Both the position numbers and the translations under genes were made by a program. Under the pieces are notes generated by a model, which was given only the letters and a program-made list of their open reading frames with translations, was not told the origin of the DNA and did no database searches. This document shows positions 1 through 12,034 of a DNA stretch of 64,000 bases, piece by piece. This DNA comes from Methylomonas rosea. Lineage in GTDB: Bacteria > Pseudomonadota > Gammaproteobacteria > Methylococcales > Methylomonadaceae. The DNA lies in contig NZ_JANIBL010000003.1 of the NCBI RefSeq assembly GCF_024505055.1, forward strand, positions 1 through 64,000, given 5' to 3'. Position 1 is the first letter of the stretch, and every line of letters begins with the position of its first letter.

Positions 1-52
1 AGTACTTCCCGCAAACACCTGTTGGACCACTGGTTTCTCCTGGAATTTAAGT

Positions 53-81
53 TTGACTGCGGCTCAAATAAAAAATATAAT
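53..81 (+). promoter_or_regulatory. sigma-70 promoter for rplU-rpmA
   Basis: TTGACT (53-58) and a perfect TATAAT (76-81) are separated by 17 bp, a near-consensus housekeeping promoter. It lies 45 bp upstream of the rplU start and has the right strength for a ribosomal protein operon. Confidence 0.8.
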
Positions 82-126
82 CCTCTGTTCACTATTAACA
101 GATTATGCTTGATGGAGCTTACGCTG

Positions 127-438
127 ATGTATGCGGTAATTCAAACAGGTGGTAAACAGTATCGGGTCGCAGAGGGTACTACCTTAAAAATAGAAAAACT
201 TGAGTTGGGCGCAGGCGACAGCGTAGAGTTCGACAAAGTGCTGATGGTCCAATCAGGCGACTCCATAAAAGTAGGTCAGCCATTTGTCGAAGGCGGCAAA
301 GTGACTGCAACTGTGGTTTCCCAGGGCAGACACAAAAAAGTCAGAATCATTAAATTCAGAAGACGTAAGCACCACATGAAACAAATGGGGCATCGTCAAT
401 ACTACACAGAAATCCAGATTACTGGCATTTCTGCATAA
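127..438 (+). CDS. rplU: 50S ribosomal protein L21
   Basis: Large-subunit ribosomal protein L21, 103 aa, the normal family length. It begins [14 protein letters not shown], the conserved L21 start, and ends in the basic RNA-binding region with [14 protein letters not shown]. An ATG further upstream would add 35 residues that do not belong to the family; the chosen ATG at 127 has GGAG about 10 bp before it. It is the first gene of the rplU-rpmA unit, whose promoter is at 53-81. Confidence 0.97.
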   Translation: MYAVIQTGGKQYRVAEGTTLKIEKLELGAGDSVEFDKVLMVQSGDSIKVGQPFVEGGKVTATVVSQGRHKKVRIIKFRRRKHHMKQMGHRQYYTEIQITGISA

Positions 439-455
439 TATAACGAGGATAGAAA

Positions 456-713
456 ATGGCTCATAAGAAGGCAGGCGGTAGTACTCGTAACGGCCGCGAC
501 TCGCAAGCTCAACGCCTGGGCGTTAAACGCTTCGGTGGACAAGTGGTTAAAGCGGGCAACATTCTGGTTCGTCAACGCGGCACCCAATTTCACCCTGGCA
601 CCAACGTTGGCATCGGCAAAGACCACACATTGTTCGCAACAGTCGATGGCAAAGTGGTTTTTGAAGAGAAAGGTCCTAAAAACCGCAAATACGTCAGCAT
701 CGCAGCAGCGTAA
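456..713 (+). CDS. rpmA: 50S ribosomal protein L27
   Basis: Large-subunit protein L27, 85 aa. The N-terminus [17 protein letters not shown] reaches the peptidyl-transferase centre in the known ribosome structures. No N-terminal cleavage extension of the Firmicutes type is present. A GAGGAT ribosome binding site precedes the ATG. It sits 17 bp after rplU and is followed by a terminator-like hairpin before obgE, so obgE is probably transcribed partly by read-through. Confidence 0.97.
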   Translation: MAHKKAGGSTRNGRDSQAQRLGVKRFGGQVVKAGNILVRQRGTQFHPGTNVGIGKDHTLFATVDGKVVFEEKGPKNRKYVSIAAA

Positions 714-748
714 ATTTCTTGGCTGTGCTGATTGGCACAACTGAAAAG

Positions 749-779
749 AAAAGCCTCGTTTTCAGCGGGGCTTTTTTGT
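749..779 (+). terminator. intrinsic terminator after rpmA
   Basis: AAGCCTCG and CGGGGCTT form a stem (one G-U pair) around a seven-base loop and are followed by a run of six T. This is a classic rho-independent terminator between rpmA and obgE. Confidence 0.8.
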
Positions 780-791
780 TTATACCGGTAG

Positions 792-2961
<2,170 letters not shown>

Positions 2962-2966
2962 GGCCC

Positions 2967-2993
2967 GACGACTTAGCTGATAGCGAAGTCGTC
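2967..2993. terminator. hairpin between convergent proB and apbC
   Basis: GACGACTT (2967-2974) pairs perfectly with AAGTCGTC (2986-2993) across an 11-base loop, in the short gap between two converging genes. There is no clear T run on either side, so termination on both strands is an inference from position. Confidence 0.45.
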
Positions 2994-3004
2994 TGCCACC
3001 AATC

Positions 3005-4096
3005 TCAGGTATTCTGGATAACAATATTCGGAAACCGGCCACTATAATCCCGCGCACGCATCGCCAACTTGGCCGCCATCTTCCGTGCAATCGCTTTGTA
3101 GATTTGCGCCGGCCGACCATCCGGATCAGCCACTACTGTAGGCCTACCGCTATCGGCGTACTCGCGGATGTGAATATCCAGCGGCAAAGAGCCCAACAAA
3201 TCCAGTTTGTTCTTAACTGCCATCGCCACGCCGCCGCCCTGACCAAATATCGCTTCTTCGTGCCCGCAGTTACTGCAAATATGGACGCTCATATTCTCCA
3301 CTAGCCCCAATATCGGCACGTTGACCTTTTCAAACATCCCTAAGCCGCGTTGCGCGTCGATCAGTGCAATATCCTGTGGCGTGGTGACGATCACCGCACC
3401 ACTCACCGGAATCTGTTGGGCCAGCGTCAGCTGAATATCGCCAGTACCGGGCGGCAAATCGATGATCAGGTAATCCACATCGTGCCATTGGGTTTGATTC
3501 AGTAATTGCTGTAAAGCACCGGTAACCATGGGACCGCGCCAGATCATAGGCTGATCCGGGTCGATCAAATAACCGATCGAAATGGTCTGCACGCCAAACG
3601 AGATTTTCGGCAACATGCTTTTGCCGTCCGGACTGTCGGGCTTGCCGGATAGTCCCAGCATGGTCGGAATACTGGGGCCGTATATATCCGCATCCAGAAT
3701 ACCGACATTGGCTCCTTCCGCCGCCAGCGCCAGAGCCAGATTCACGGAAGTGGTGGACTTACCTACCCCACCCTTGCCGGAGGCCACTGCAATAATATTT
3801 TTCACGTTCGGCAGGGGTTTTAATGCCTTTTGCACCGAATGCGAAACGATATTGAAACTGATCGACACATCCAGTTTGCCGACGTCCGGCAAAGTTTGCA
3901 GACGCTGCGTTACCGCCGCCTTCAATTCTTCAAGATAGCTTTTAGCCGGATAACCCAACTCGATAACGACGCTGACATCATTGCCATCCACACTGATTTT
4001 CTTAACGGATTTTGCCGAAACCAAGTCGGTTTCTACATTCGGATCGATAAAGTGTTTGAGTAAATTTTCGACAGCCGTTTTGTCAATGCTCGCCAT
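3005..4096 (-). CDS. apbC: Mrp/ApbC-type iron-sulfur cluster carrier ATPase
   Basis: P-loop ATPase that carries and transfers Fe-S clusters, 363 aa. The N-terminal MIP18/DUF59 domain covers about residues 1-85. The deviant Walker A is VASGKGGVGKST, followed by DADIYGPS and DLPPGTGD. The C-terminal CSNCG holds the CxxC that bridges the cluster in the dimer. The ATG at 4096 is chosen because GGAG lies six bases before it; a longer reading would add 20 hydrophobic residues foreign to the family. In many gammaproteobacteria it is next to metG, but here metG is 6 kb away. Confidence 0.94.
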   Translation of the reverse strand: MASIDKTAVENLLKHFIDPNVETDLVSAKSVKKISVDGNDVSVVIELGYPAKSYLEELKAAVTQRLQTLPDVGKLDVSISFNIVSHSVQKALKPLPNVKNIIAVASGKGGVGKSTTSVNLALALAAEGANVGILDADIYGPSIPTMLGLSGKPDSPDGKSMLPKISFGVQTISIGYLIDPDQPMIWRGPMVTGALQQLLNQTQWHDVDYLIIDLPPGTGDIQLTLAQQIPVSGAVIVTTPQDIALIDAQRGLGMFEKVNVPILGLVENMSVHICSNCGHEEAIFGQGGGVAMAVKNKLDLLGSLPLDIHIREYADSGRPTVVADPDGRPAQIYKAIARKMAAKLAMRARDYSGRFPNIVIQNT

Positions 4097-4260
4097 GCGG
4101 AACTCCGAAGTAAAGGGAAATAATAACCAAGTAAAATAGTGCGAATATAATAACACCTTAACAGGAAGCCATTAAATCCGCGCCATTGTTAAAAAATAGT
4201 TTTCTCTTGCAGAATAATGATTTATCGTAACGACTTAACAATTAGCCTTAATAGTTAATT

Positions 4261-4304
4261 CTTAATTAAGACTTAATGCCGCCTTAATCTGATTTTAATT
4301 TGGA
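4261..4304 (+). promoter_or_regulatory. four 11-bp direct repeats upstream of the L,D-transpeptidase gene
   Basis: CTTAAT begins at 4261, 4272 and 4283, with TTTAAT at 4294, giving an exact 11-bp period. Looser copies lie at 4234, 4247, 4254 and 4308. Tandem 11-bp half-sites are typical of OmpR/PhoB-family response regulator sites. The regulator is unknown. Confidence 0.4.
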
Positions 4305-4355
4305 TCGCTTAACTTCAAACGTCCAGCTCCGTCACTATCCGCGCCTATCATAAAC

Positions 4356-5693
4356 ATGTCAGCAGTCATTCAAAACCGTACTGTTTCACCGATACCGCTA
4401 GTATTCGTGTTAGCCGTAGTCAGCGCCTTGCTTAGCGGCTGTCAAAGCATACCGTTATTTTCCGACAACCAGCCGGAACACATAGTCTGGAACTCCAAAC
4501 CGGACAATATAGCCAGTCATGAGTTTAACCTGAGCAGTAACCAAGGCATGGTTGGCTCGCTGGCCAGTATCAGTAGCCGCGAAAACGATACGCTATCCGA
4601 CATCGGCCGCCATTACGGCTTGGGTTACAACGACATTACTATCGCCAATGCCAATCTGGACCCATGGACTTTGCCAGCCGAACAAACCGTGCTCTTGCCA
4701 TTGCGTTTTGTACTGCCCGATGCCCCGCGCAAAGGTATCGTGCTGAATCTGGCCAACATGCGCATGTTCTATTACCCTAAAAATCAAGCCAATACCGTCC
4801 TGACTTATCCGGTGGGCATTGGCCGCCAAGGCTGGAACACGCCGTTAGGACAAACCCAAATTGTCGCCAAAAAGGCCAATCCGGACTGGACGGTGCCGGA
4901 ATCGATTCACCGCGAACATCAGGCATTGGGCGACCCGCTGCCGAAAGTGATACGTTCCGGCCCGGACAACCCCTTGGGCAGCTATGCCATGCCCTTAGGG
5001 TTCAGCGGCTATTTGATCCATGGTACCAACAAACCTTATGGAATCGGCTTGCAAGTCAGTCACGGCTGTGTTCAGTTATATCCCGAAGATATAGAAGTCC
5101 TGTTCAACAAAGTAGAAGTCGGCACGCCGGTTCGCATCGTCCACCAACCTTATATGGCAACCTGGCAGGACGACATGCTTTACTTGGAAGCCCACCGGCC
5201 ATTAGACAAATGGGAAAAACAGCAAAAACAACTTCAAAAAGATATTCGGAAAAAATTGCAACAACTGGCAAGCGAAAAGCAAGCAACGGTTGATTGGAGC
5301 AAAGTCGAACGCATCTTGCAACGTGCCGACGGCGTCCCCACCCCGGTATTGCCGGACAGTGCCGACTTACCGGAACTGGTTGCCGATGCGGTGCAACTGG
5401 CACATCCCGGACAATTCTACGGTCAACCGGTCATCAACGAATTGAGCGATAACGACTGGTCGATTTTGGCTGCCAGCTTCGAAAATGAAACCGATGCCCA
5501 AAAACTCGCCGCCATGCTCAATCACCAAGGGCCGCCGATTCCTGCCCGTAAAATTGCCAAGGACGGTGGTTTTCAAGTGGTCGCCGGGCCATTCAAGAAC
5601 AAGAAAGAAGCCAAAACCGTTGCCCAACGCATCAAGCAGAACTTCGATATGGACGTTAAAGCGATCGATCCGAAACAGACTTCAAGAAACTGA
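4356..5693 (+). CDS. lipoprotein L,D-transpeptidase with SPOR-like C-terminus
   Basis: YkuD-family enzyme, 445 aa, of the ErfK/YbiS type, which cross-links peptidoglycan or attaches lipoprotein to it. The signal peptide ends in the lipobox LLSGC (Cys29). A LysM-like segment occupies about residues 73-120. The YkuD domain has the catalytic His222 and Cys238 in IHGTNKPYG and SHGCVQL. A charged coiled region (about 275-310) leads to a SPOR-like peptidoglycan-binding domain from about residue 365. The added SPOR-like domain is uncommon in this family. The upstream 11-bp repeats suggest response-regulator control. Confidence 0.9.
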   Translation: MSAVIQNRTVSPIPLVFVLAVVSALLSGCQSIPLFSDNQPEHIVWNSKPDNIASHEFNLSSNQGMVGSLASISSRENDTLSDIGRHYGLGYNDITIANANLDPWTLPAEQTVLLPLRFVLPDAPRKGIVLNLANMRMFYYPKNQANTVLTYPVGIGRQGWNTPLGQTQIVAKKANPDWTVPESIHREHQALGDPLPKVIRSGPDNPLGSYAMPLGFSGYLIHGTNKPYGIGLQVSHGCVQLYPEDIEVLFNKVEVGTPVRIVHQPYMATWQDDMLYLEAHRPLDKWEKQQKQLQKDIRKKLQQLASEKQATVDWSKVERILQRADGVPTPVLPDSADLPELVADAVQLAHPGQFYGQPVINELSDNDWSILAASFENETDAQKLAAMLNHQGPPIPARKIAKDGGFQVVAGPFKNKKEAKTVAQRIKQNFDMDVKAIDPKQTSRN

Positions 5694-5706
5694 GCGCAGC
5701 CAAGCC

Positions 5707-7974
5707 TTATTGCTTTTGCAACACGGACTGCCGCAACAGGGCCGACGCCTGTTCGGCCGGCACGGGTTTGCTGAAAAAATACCCTTGTCCGTAATTGCAC
5801 TGCTGTCCGCCCAAAAAATCCAACTGGCTCTGATCTTCAACGCCTTCGGCTACCAGCTCCAGTTTCAGCTGGCCCGCCATTGCCGAAATAGCCGACACAA
5901 TCGCTCTATCGTTGGCATCGGTGCAAATATCCTTCACGAACGATTTATCGATTTTTAAGGTATCGAGCGGAAAACGCTTCAAATAACTTAACGAAGAATA
6001 ACCGGTACCAAAATCATCCACCGAAATCCGCACTCCCAGCTGCTTTATCTGATTCAGCGTGTCAAGTGTCGTATCCAGCTTATGCATCAAGATGCTTTCA
6101 GTAATTTCCAACTCCAGCAACTCCGGCGAAAGTTCGGTTTCTTTAAGCACATCCAACACCACATCCAGCAGCTGACGCTGATCTTGGAAGCGGTGAAACT
6201 GCCGCCCGGACAAATTGACCGCAATTCGAATCGGCATACCGGCCAACTGCCAGGCCCGCGCCTGTTTGCACGCAGTTTGCAATACCCAAGCCCCAATTGG
6301 CACGATCAACCCGGTTTCTTCAGCCAAGCCGATAAATTGATCCGGCATGACGATACCCATGGCGTGATTGTGCCAACGTATTAACGCCTCCATACCGATG
6401 ATGCAACCGTTATCGATTTTCACCTGCGGCTGATAATGCAATACCAGTTCCTCCAACTCCAAGGCCTGACGCAAATGATGCTCCAGCTTCAGATAATGCT
6501 GAGCGGCGCTGTTCATTTCGGGAGTAAAAAACTGATAATTATTTTTGCCCAGTTTTTTGGCGTGATACAAAGCAGAGTCGGCCTGCGCCAGCAATTCATC
6601 AAACGAAAGCGAATTATCCGGATAAATACTGATACCGATACTGGCCCGGGAATAGATTTGATGTTGTTGAACCTGCAAAGGCTCGTTCAAGGCATGTAAT
6701 ATTTTGATGGCTACTTTGGCAGCATCCAGGCTATCTGCAATATTGGGCAACATGATAATAAACTCATCGCCGCCCATCCTGGAGGGCGTATCGCCTTCCC
6801 TCAAGCAACCGGAAATTCGCTTGGCAACAGCTCTGAGCAATTCGTCACCCACGGCATGCCCGAAGGTATCGTTGATCACCTTGAAATTATCCAGATCGAG
6901 AAATAGAAACGCGATAATGTCGTGCTTGCGCTGCGCTTGCGCAATGAACTGCAAGGCTCTGTCGGTTAGCAAAGTCCGGTTCGGTAACTCGGTGAGCGCA
7001 TCGAAATGAGCTATGTAATCCAGGCGCTGGCGGGCGCGTTTGACTTCCTCGATTTCCCGAGCATTATCGATTACCAGCGACAATGAATGCGCAAAACTCA
7101 ACGCCAACTCTTCGTCGTTCTTGGTAAACAATTCGCCGCTGTATTTATCACTAAGATAGATACGCCCGTACACCCGGCCTTGATGGGAAATAGGCACCGC
7201 CAACAAGGATGTCATATGCGGATGATGCTGCGGAAAACCGGCGCTGCGCGGGTCCTTGCCCATATCCGCAAGCCTCAAAGAGACGTTTTCCTCAATGACC
7301 ACCCCCAACAAGCCCCTTCCCTCCGGCAAGTGACCAATTTGCTGAGCCTGTTCGTCGCTGATACCGGCATAAATAAACTCCGTCAACGCGCCGACATTGT
7401 CGACTATCCCAATAGCACCATAACGGGCATCCAACAGATTGCAAAGTGCATCAATGCCGGCCTGCAATAACTCGTTTTCGATTGAGGTATGCGCCAGCAC
7501 CCCCAGCAAGCTGCGCGCAGCGTCATTCAATGCGGCCAGACGCCCGACCCATACCACCGTTTGCTCGTGGTTGGTTTCCGCCGCAATTTTAAGGCGCATA
7601 GTCTCTTTCAGCAGCAGCCGCTCACGGTTCAGCAGAACTTCCAGGATACTTTGCCGGGTAACCACGCCGACGAACTGACCTTTGTTAAGCACAGCCAAGG
7701 CTCCCAGCTGATTTTCATCCATCAGGCATAGGGCTTTGCGGACGCCAAGCTTAGGAGCGACACTAAGCATAGGCCGATGCTCGACCAAATCTGCAAAAAT
7801 CCAATTTGGATGTTTTGATATATCGTGATCGGTGGCCAAACCGCAAAACTCTTCCACCGGCTCTTCCCGAAAAACGGCAAAAACGATATTGCGCTCAACG
7901 CTGCAAGGCCGCTCCTCCTCCATAACCCGACGAACGTGCGGCCATAAACAATCGCCAACCGCCAGTTGTTTCAT
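5707..7974 (-). CDS. CBS-GAF-GGDEF-EAL cyclic-di-GMP signalling protein
   Basis: Cytoplasmic 755-aa signalling protein. It has a CBS pair (about 1-120), a GAF sensor (about 155-305), a GGDEF domain with intact GGDEF (401-405) and an RxxD inhibitory site five residues before it (392-395), and an EAL domain from about 500. The EAL domain keeps EALIRW (529), NLSGRQF, LEITES, DDFGTGYSS, LKIDKSF and AEGVE, so both synthesis and hydrolysis of cyclic-di-GMP are chemically possible. No membrane segments are seen. It follows, with a 4-bp ATGA overlap, a small gene that may be its partner. Confidence 0.92.
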   Translation of the reverse strand: MKQLAVGDCLWPHVRRVMEEERPCSVERNIVFAVFREEPVEEFCGLATDHDISKHPNWIFADLVEHRPMLSVAPKLGVRKALCLMDENQLGALAVLNKGQFVGVVTRQSILEVLLNRERLLLKETMRLKIAAETNHEQTVVWVGRLAALNDAARSLLGVLAHTSIENELLQAGIDALCNLLDARYGAIGIVDNVGALTEFIYAGISDEQAQQIGHLPEGRGLLGVVIEENVSLRLADMGKDPRSAGFPQHHPHMTSLLAVPISHQGRVYGRIYLSDKYSGELFTKNDEELALSFAHSLSLVIDNAREIEEVKRARQRLDYIAHFDALTELPNRTLLTDRALQFIAQAQRKHDIIAFLFLDLDNFKVINDTFGHAVGDELLRAVAKRISGCLREGDTPSRMGGDEFIIMLPNIADSLDAAKVAIKILHALNEPLQVQQHQIYSRASIGISIYPDNSLSFDELLAQADSALYHAKKLGKNNYQFFTPEMNSAAQHYLKLEHHLRQALELEELVLHYQPQVKIDNGCIIGMEALIRWHNHAMGIVMPDQFIGLAEETGLIVPIGAWVLQTACKQARAWQLAGMPIRIAVNLSGRQFHRFQDQRQLLDVVLDVLKETELSPELLELEITESILMHKLDTTLDTLNQIKQLGVRISVDDFGTGYSSLSYLKRFPLDTLKIDKSFVKDICTDANDRAIVSAISAMAGQLKLELVAEGVEDQSQLDFLGGQQCNYGQGYFFSKPVPAEQASALLRQSVLQKQ

Positions 7975-8309
7975 AACTTGGTATTTAGCTGGACGGAAAT
8001 ATCCATTTCCGCATGCAATATTTCATCGGCACTCATCAAGGGCTTTATCTGAGTCAACACGAAATCGATTAACGCAGCCTTGCTGATGCGTTTCAGCAAG
8101 CTTTGTCTCACTAAAAGATCGCTGATCACATCGTCATCAAACTCAATATGCTCAAACGGCGCTTTTACCAATAGTTCGATTGCCCGGCGCATGGCAATAC
8201 AACCAATCGGCGACTCCTTGCCTAACACCAACATATCTTTTAGCGGTGGAATAGCGTATTCACCCAAGTTGGCAGAAATATGAATTTGATTTTGGCTGGC
8301 TTTGTACAT
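7971..8309 (-). CDS. small hypothetical protein upstream of the GGDEF-EAL gene
   Basis: 112 aa, soluble, mixed alpha/beta composition, no recognised motif. Its stop overlaps the start of the cyclic-di-GMP gene by 4 bp, so the two are translated together. The co-translation suggests a modulator of the signalling protein, which is inference only. Confidence 0.75.
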   Translation of the reverse strand: MYKASQNQIHISANLGEYAIPPLKDMLVLGKESPIGCIAMRRAIELLVKAPFEHIEFDDDVISDLLVRQSLLKRISKAALIDFVLTQIKPLMSADEILHAEMDISVQLNTKL

Positions 8310-8746
8310 GGTCGAATGATCGAATTGTCTGACAAATTGAAAGGTTAATTTAGCAGATTTTCAGTTTTCAGAATTATTTCAGTAACAACCGACGCTAGCT
8401 CAGAGGCTTCGCTTACCGCTCGGCCACATGCTATGGGAATGAAGAAAGGAGGGACTTATAAAGTTACCGCTAAAATCATGCGCTTTAGCGATTATTCATC
8501 CGCAGCGACTAAAGAAAACACTCGGAAAGAGGGGATTTACATTGCGTTTGCCAGCTTGCTTAGTTAGACGGCGGCCGTCAACTAAGCAAACCGGTAAACG
8601 CTATCCGGACAATCAATGGAGGGAAAGATTATCCGGTCACAAATCAGGCGGACGTGCCCGCCAAAAACAATTATCTCGTAAAGTCTTAGCAGGCAAGTTG
8701 TCGAACTGGATAGGTTTAACAGGTAAAAGCCAGACCACACCAGGTA
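8310..8746. other. 437-bp gap with inverted repeats, no convincing gene
   Basis: No credible coding frame. A long inverted repeat lies at 8556-8589 (TTGCTTAGTT and GACGG arms, with a one-base bulge). A shorter stem, CGCTAAA/TTTAGCG, lies around 8468-8490. Neither is followed by a T run, and neither matches a riboswitch core I can recognise. Confidence 0.4.
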
Positions 8747-8995
8747 TTAGTTGCCACCTTTGAAAGTGATTTCCAGCGCGTGCAAGGAATTGGCGCAATT
8801 GGCGCTACCTTGAATAGCCGGGTCATCGTGACAGGCTTGGTTTTGGGCGCGAGCTTCCTTAATGTTAGCTACATACCAGGCGACAGTTTTTACATCCTCG
8901 CCAGCTGCTTCATTAGCATTAGTAACATTCAACGCTGTGGTCAAACCCAGCGCGGCAACGGCAGCGGCTACTATCATCATGTGTGCTTTTTTCAT
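8747..8995 (-). CDS. small periplasmic protein, EexN-like
   Basis: 82 aa with a signal peptide (MKKAHMMIVAAAVAALGLT). The mature part has the pattern VAWYVANI...CHDDPAI...ANCANSLHAL, resembling the EexN family (WY, then C, then DP, then a second Cys before an Ala-rich helix). EexN proteins are usually lipoproteins, but no lipobox is seen here. The start is chosen by AGGAG ten bases upstream. Function unknown; the entry-exclusion name should not be taken literally. Confidence 0.7.
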   Translation of the reverse strand: MKKAHMMIVAAAVAALGLTTALNVTNANEAAGEDVKTVAWYVANIKEARAQNQACHDDPAIQGSANCANSLHALEITFKGGN

Positions 8996-9287
8996 AAAAA
9001 ACTCCTTGGCTTCTCGATTATCGGGGGGACGATTAAAGCCCATGCTAATCCGCATGAGCTGGCGATAATCTAACAAAGAAACCTAACGTTTAAAATGTGG
9101 CCGATTGCCGCGCGACAATATGTCTCTACAGTGCGGCATATCACACAATTATGAACAAAAACCCATAAGTGCAGCTGACAAAAAGCGTTAATTACAACTA
9201 TCGACAAAAGACAGTTGGTCAGCCCAGACAAGTTCGTTGAGAAAAATAGAAGACGGCGCAATAAGCCAAAGCCATTGCGCCAAGAAT

Positions 9288-9689
9288 TTATTTAATTTTG
9301 ACCAGTTCCTTACCATTGCTGGAGAAACTGCATATACCGGCCGCGAAGTAAGTGCATTCGTCCGATTGCTCCAGCTTGGCACCGTTAGGCGTCAGATGAA
9401 TTTTCACCGAGCAAGAGCGTGCCTCACCCTCGATGTGTTTTTTCAATACCAATTCGTTTTCGCCGACGCTCTTAGCTTCATCGGACACCGTCGCAGAACA
9501 GGCGTGCTTGCCGGCTTCGTCGGGATTGGGTTCGAAGTCCACATCCACCGTGGCATTTATCTCTTTACCCAAGGTCGTAACCTTCATGTGCTGAACATGA
9601 TTGCCGTCGCGCAACAGATAATGATCGGTAGCAGCCGCGGCAGTACCGGAAGCCAGCATCGCGATGGCCAGAAACAACGTTTTTCTCAT
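9288..9689 (-). CDS. secreted hypothetical protein
   Basis: 133 aa with a clear Sec signal peptide (MRKTLFLAIAMLASGTAAAA) and a mature domain with four cysteines (HACSA, RSCSV, DECTY, GICSF) that could form two disulfides in the periplasm. No family recognised. It is monocistronic, with 258 bp to the divergent metG. Confidence 0.75.
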   Translation of the reverse strand: MRKTLFLAIAMLASGTAAAATDHYLLRDGNHVQHMKVTTLGKEINATVDVDFEPNPDEAGKHACSATVSDEAKSVGENELVLKKHIEGEARSCSVKIHLTPNGAKLEQSDECTYFAAGICSFSSNGKELVKIK

Positions 9690-9947
9690 GATGTTACCTC
9701 TTCTTATAAGATTAAGTGGTTCAAAAATGGCTAAGGCCTATCCGACTTTAGTATGCCATGCCGGACGGTATAGCGCTTAAGCTGGAGGCTTGATTGGGAT
9801 TGTACCTTACTGATCCCTATTACCAAACACCCCTCGCCCCCACATCTGTGCAACACGCAAGCAATCGGCAAGCCGCCGCCCAAACCATGAAACCCCAGGC
9901 GATTTATGCCATAATCCGCCCTCATTTTCCCAGGCTGTTTTAACCCC

Positions 9948-12017
9948 ATGTCTAACCGAAAAATCCTTGTTACCAGCGCCTTACCGTATGCCAACGGCCC
10001 TATCCATTTAGGCCATCTCGTCGAATACATCCAAACAGACATCTGGGTGCGGTTCCAGAAACAACGCGGGCACAATTGCTATTACGTTTGCGCCGACGAC
10101 ACCCACGGTACGCCTATCATGCTCAGGGCAGACAAGGAAGGCATTACCCCGGAACAATTGATTGCCGATGTGGAAAAGCAGCATCGCGCCGATTTCCAGG
10201 AATTCGGCGTCGCGTTCGATCAGTACCACAGCACCCATTCCCCGGAAAACAAAGAATACTCGGCGCTGATCTACAAACGCCTGCGCGACGGCGGCCATAT
10301 CAGCCAACGCAGCATCACCCAGGCCTACGATCCGGTCAAAAACATGTTCCTGCCGGACCGCTTCATCAAAGGCGAATGCCCGAAATGCGGCGCGGCCGAC
10401 CAATACGGCGACAGCTGCGAAGCCTGTGGCGCCACCTATTCGCCCACTGAACTGAAAAACGCCGTCTCCGCCATCTCCGGCGAGCGCCCCATCGAAAAAG
10501 ACTCCGAGCATTATTTCTTCGAACTGGGCCATTTCGCCGAGATGTTGCGTGACTGGACCACCGCCGGCCACTTGCAACCGGAAGTGAGCAACAAGATGGC
10601 GGAATGGCTGGAAAACGGCCTCCAGCAATGGGATATTTCCCGCGATGCGCCGTATTTTGGTTTCGAAATCCCCGACGCTCCTGGCAAGTATTTTTACGTC
10701 TGGCTGGACGCACCCATCGGTTACATGGCCAGCTTCAAGCACTTCTGCGACCGCCAAGGCCTGGATTTCGACAGTTTCTGGCAAAAAGACAGCACCGCCG
10801 AGCTTTACCACTTCATCGGCAAGGACATCATTTACTTCCACGCCTTGTTCTGGCCGGCCATGCTGCATGGTGCCAACTTCCGTACCCCCAGTGCGATATT
10901 TGCCCACGGTTTCTTAACCGTCAACGGCGAGAAAATGTCCAAATCGCGCGGCACTTTCATCAAAGCCCGCACCTATCTGGATCATCTGAACCCCGAATAT
11001 CTGCGTTATTACTTCGCCGCCAAACTCAGCGCCGGCGTCGACGACATCGATTTAAACTTCGACGATTTCAGCCAGCGCGTCAACTCCGACCTGGTCGGCA
11101 AAGTGGTCAACATCGCCAGCCGCTGTTCCGGCTTTATCGCCAAGCGCTTCGATGGCGTACTTTCAAATGAATGCTCCGAACCGGCTTTATTCCAACAGTT
11201 TATCGACGCCAACAGCACCATCGCCGATCTATACGAAAGCCGCGAATTCGGCAAAGCGATGCGCGAGATCATGGCACTGGCCGACAAGGCCAATCAGTAC
11301 ATCGACGAAAAAAAACCCTGGCTGATCGCCAAGGAAGAAGGCAAGGACGCCGAGTTGCACGCGGTATGCAGCATGGGCGTGAATCTGTTTCGGATGCTGG
11401 TAGCCTATCTGCGCCCGGTAATTCCAACGCTGGCAAACAACGCGGAAAGCTTTTTGAACATCCCCGCGCAAAGCTGGCCGAGTGATGCTCAACCGCTGCT
11501 CGGTCATAAAATCAATGGCTTCATACCGTTGATGACCCGCGTAGAGCCGGACAAGATTGCCGCGATTGTGGAAGCCTCCAAGGAAAATCTGGAAAAGACG
11601 CCATCGGTTACAGCCAAGCCGGTCAAACAGGCGGCCGCTGTCAAAACCAATCCCGAACAAGTGGCAAAAGCCATCTCCGAACCCATCGCCGAAGCGATAG
11701 AGATTGAAGACTTTGCCAAAATAGATTTGCGCATCGCCCGCATCGTGAAAGCCGAATCGGTCGAAGGCGCGGAAAAATTGCTGCAACTGACCGTCGATCT
11801 GGGCGGCGAAACCCGCAACATCTTCGCCGGCATCAAATCGGCTTACGCACCGGAAGACCTGGAAGGCAAACTGACCGTCGTCGTCGCCAATCTAAAGCCG
11901 CGCAAAATGCGCTTCGGCACCTCCGAAGGCATGGTCTTGGCTGCCGGACCCGGCGGTAAAGACATCTGGGTACTGTCACCGGATCAAGGCGCGCAGCCGG
12001 GCATGCGGGTTAAATAG
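9948..12017 (+). CDS. metG: methionyl-tRNA synthetase
   Basis: Class I synthetase that charges tRNA-Met in the cytoplasm, 689 aa, a usual length for the dimeric bacterial form. It has the HIGH-type motif HLGH (20-23), a zinc knuckle with CPKC and CEAC (about 142-162), the KMSKS loop ([10 protein letters not shown]) and a C-terminal OB-fold tRNA-binding domain (from about residue 585). A low-complexity Ala/Lys linker joins the last domain. Confidence 0.97.
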   Translation: MSNRKILVTSALPYANGPIHLGHLVEYIQTDIWVRFQKQRGHNCYYVCADDTHGTPIMLRADKEGITPEQLIADVEKQHRADFQEFGVAFDQYHSTHSPENKEYSALIYKRLRDGGHISQRSITQAYDPVKNMFLPDRFIKGECPKCGAADQYGDSCEACGATYSPTELKNAVSAISGERPIEKDSEHYFFELGHFAEMLRDWTTAGHLQPEVSNKMAEWLENGLQQWDISRDAPYFGFEIPDAPGKYFYVWLDAPIGYMASFKHFCDRQGLDFDSFWQKDSTAELYHFIGKDIIYFHALFWPAMLHGANFRTPSAIFAHGFLTVNGEKMSKSRGTFIKARTYLDHLNPEYLRYYFAAKLSAGVDDIDLNFDDFSQRVNSDLVGKVVNIASRCSGFIAKRFDGVLSNECSEPALFQQFIDANSTIADLYESREFGKAMREIMALADKANQYIDEKKPWLIAKEEGKDAELHAVCSMGVNLFRMLVAYLRPVIPTLANNAESFLNIPAQSWPSDAQPLLGHKINGFIPLMTRVEPDKIAAIVEASKENLEKTPSVTAKPVKQAAAVKTNPEQVAKAISEPIAEAIEIEDFAKIDLRIARIVKAESVEGAEKLLQLTVDLGGETRNIFAGIKSAYAPEDLEGKLTVVVANLKPRKMRFGTSEGMVLAAGPGGKDIWVLSPDQGAQPGMRVK

Positions 12018-12034
12018 CCTCATAACTATTGGCA

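Noticed and set aside
8310..8746. Cyclic-di-GMP riboswitch upstream of the GGDEF-EAL gene pair.
   Set aside because: No GEMM core (conserved receptor-loop and junction bases) could be found on either strand.
8542..8763. 73-codon plus-strand frame in the 8.3-8.7 kb gap.
   Set aside because: Arg/Lys-rich, spans the inverted repeat, no start signal, runs into the 3' end of the EexN-like gene.
9070..9261. 63-codon minus-strand frame between two secreted-protein genes.
   Set aside because: No ribosome binding site and an odd Cys/Phe-rich composition; probably the leader region of the EexN-like gene.
10008..10907. 299-codon minus-strand frame inside metG.
   Set aside because: Antisense shadow of a conserved synthetase; no ribosome binding site or domain.
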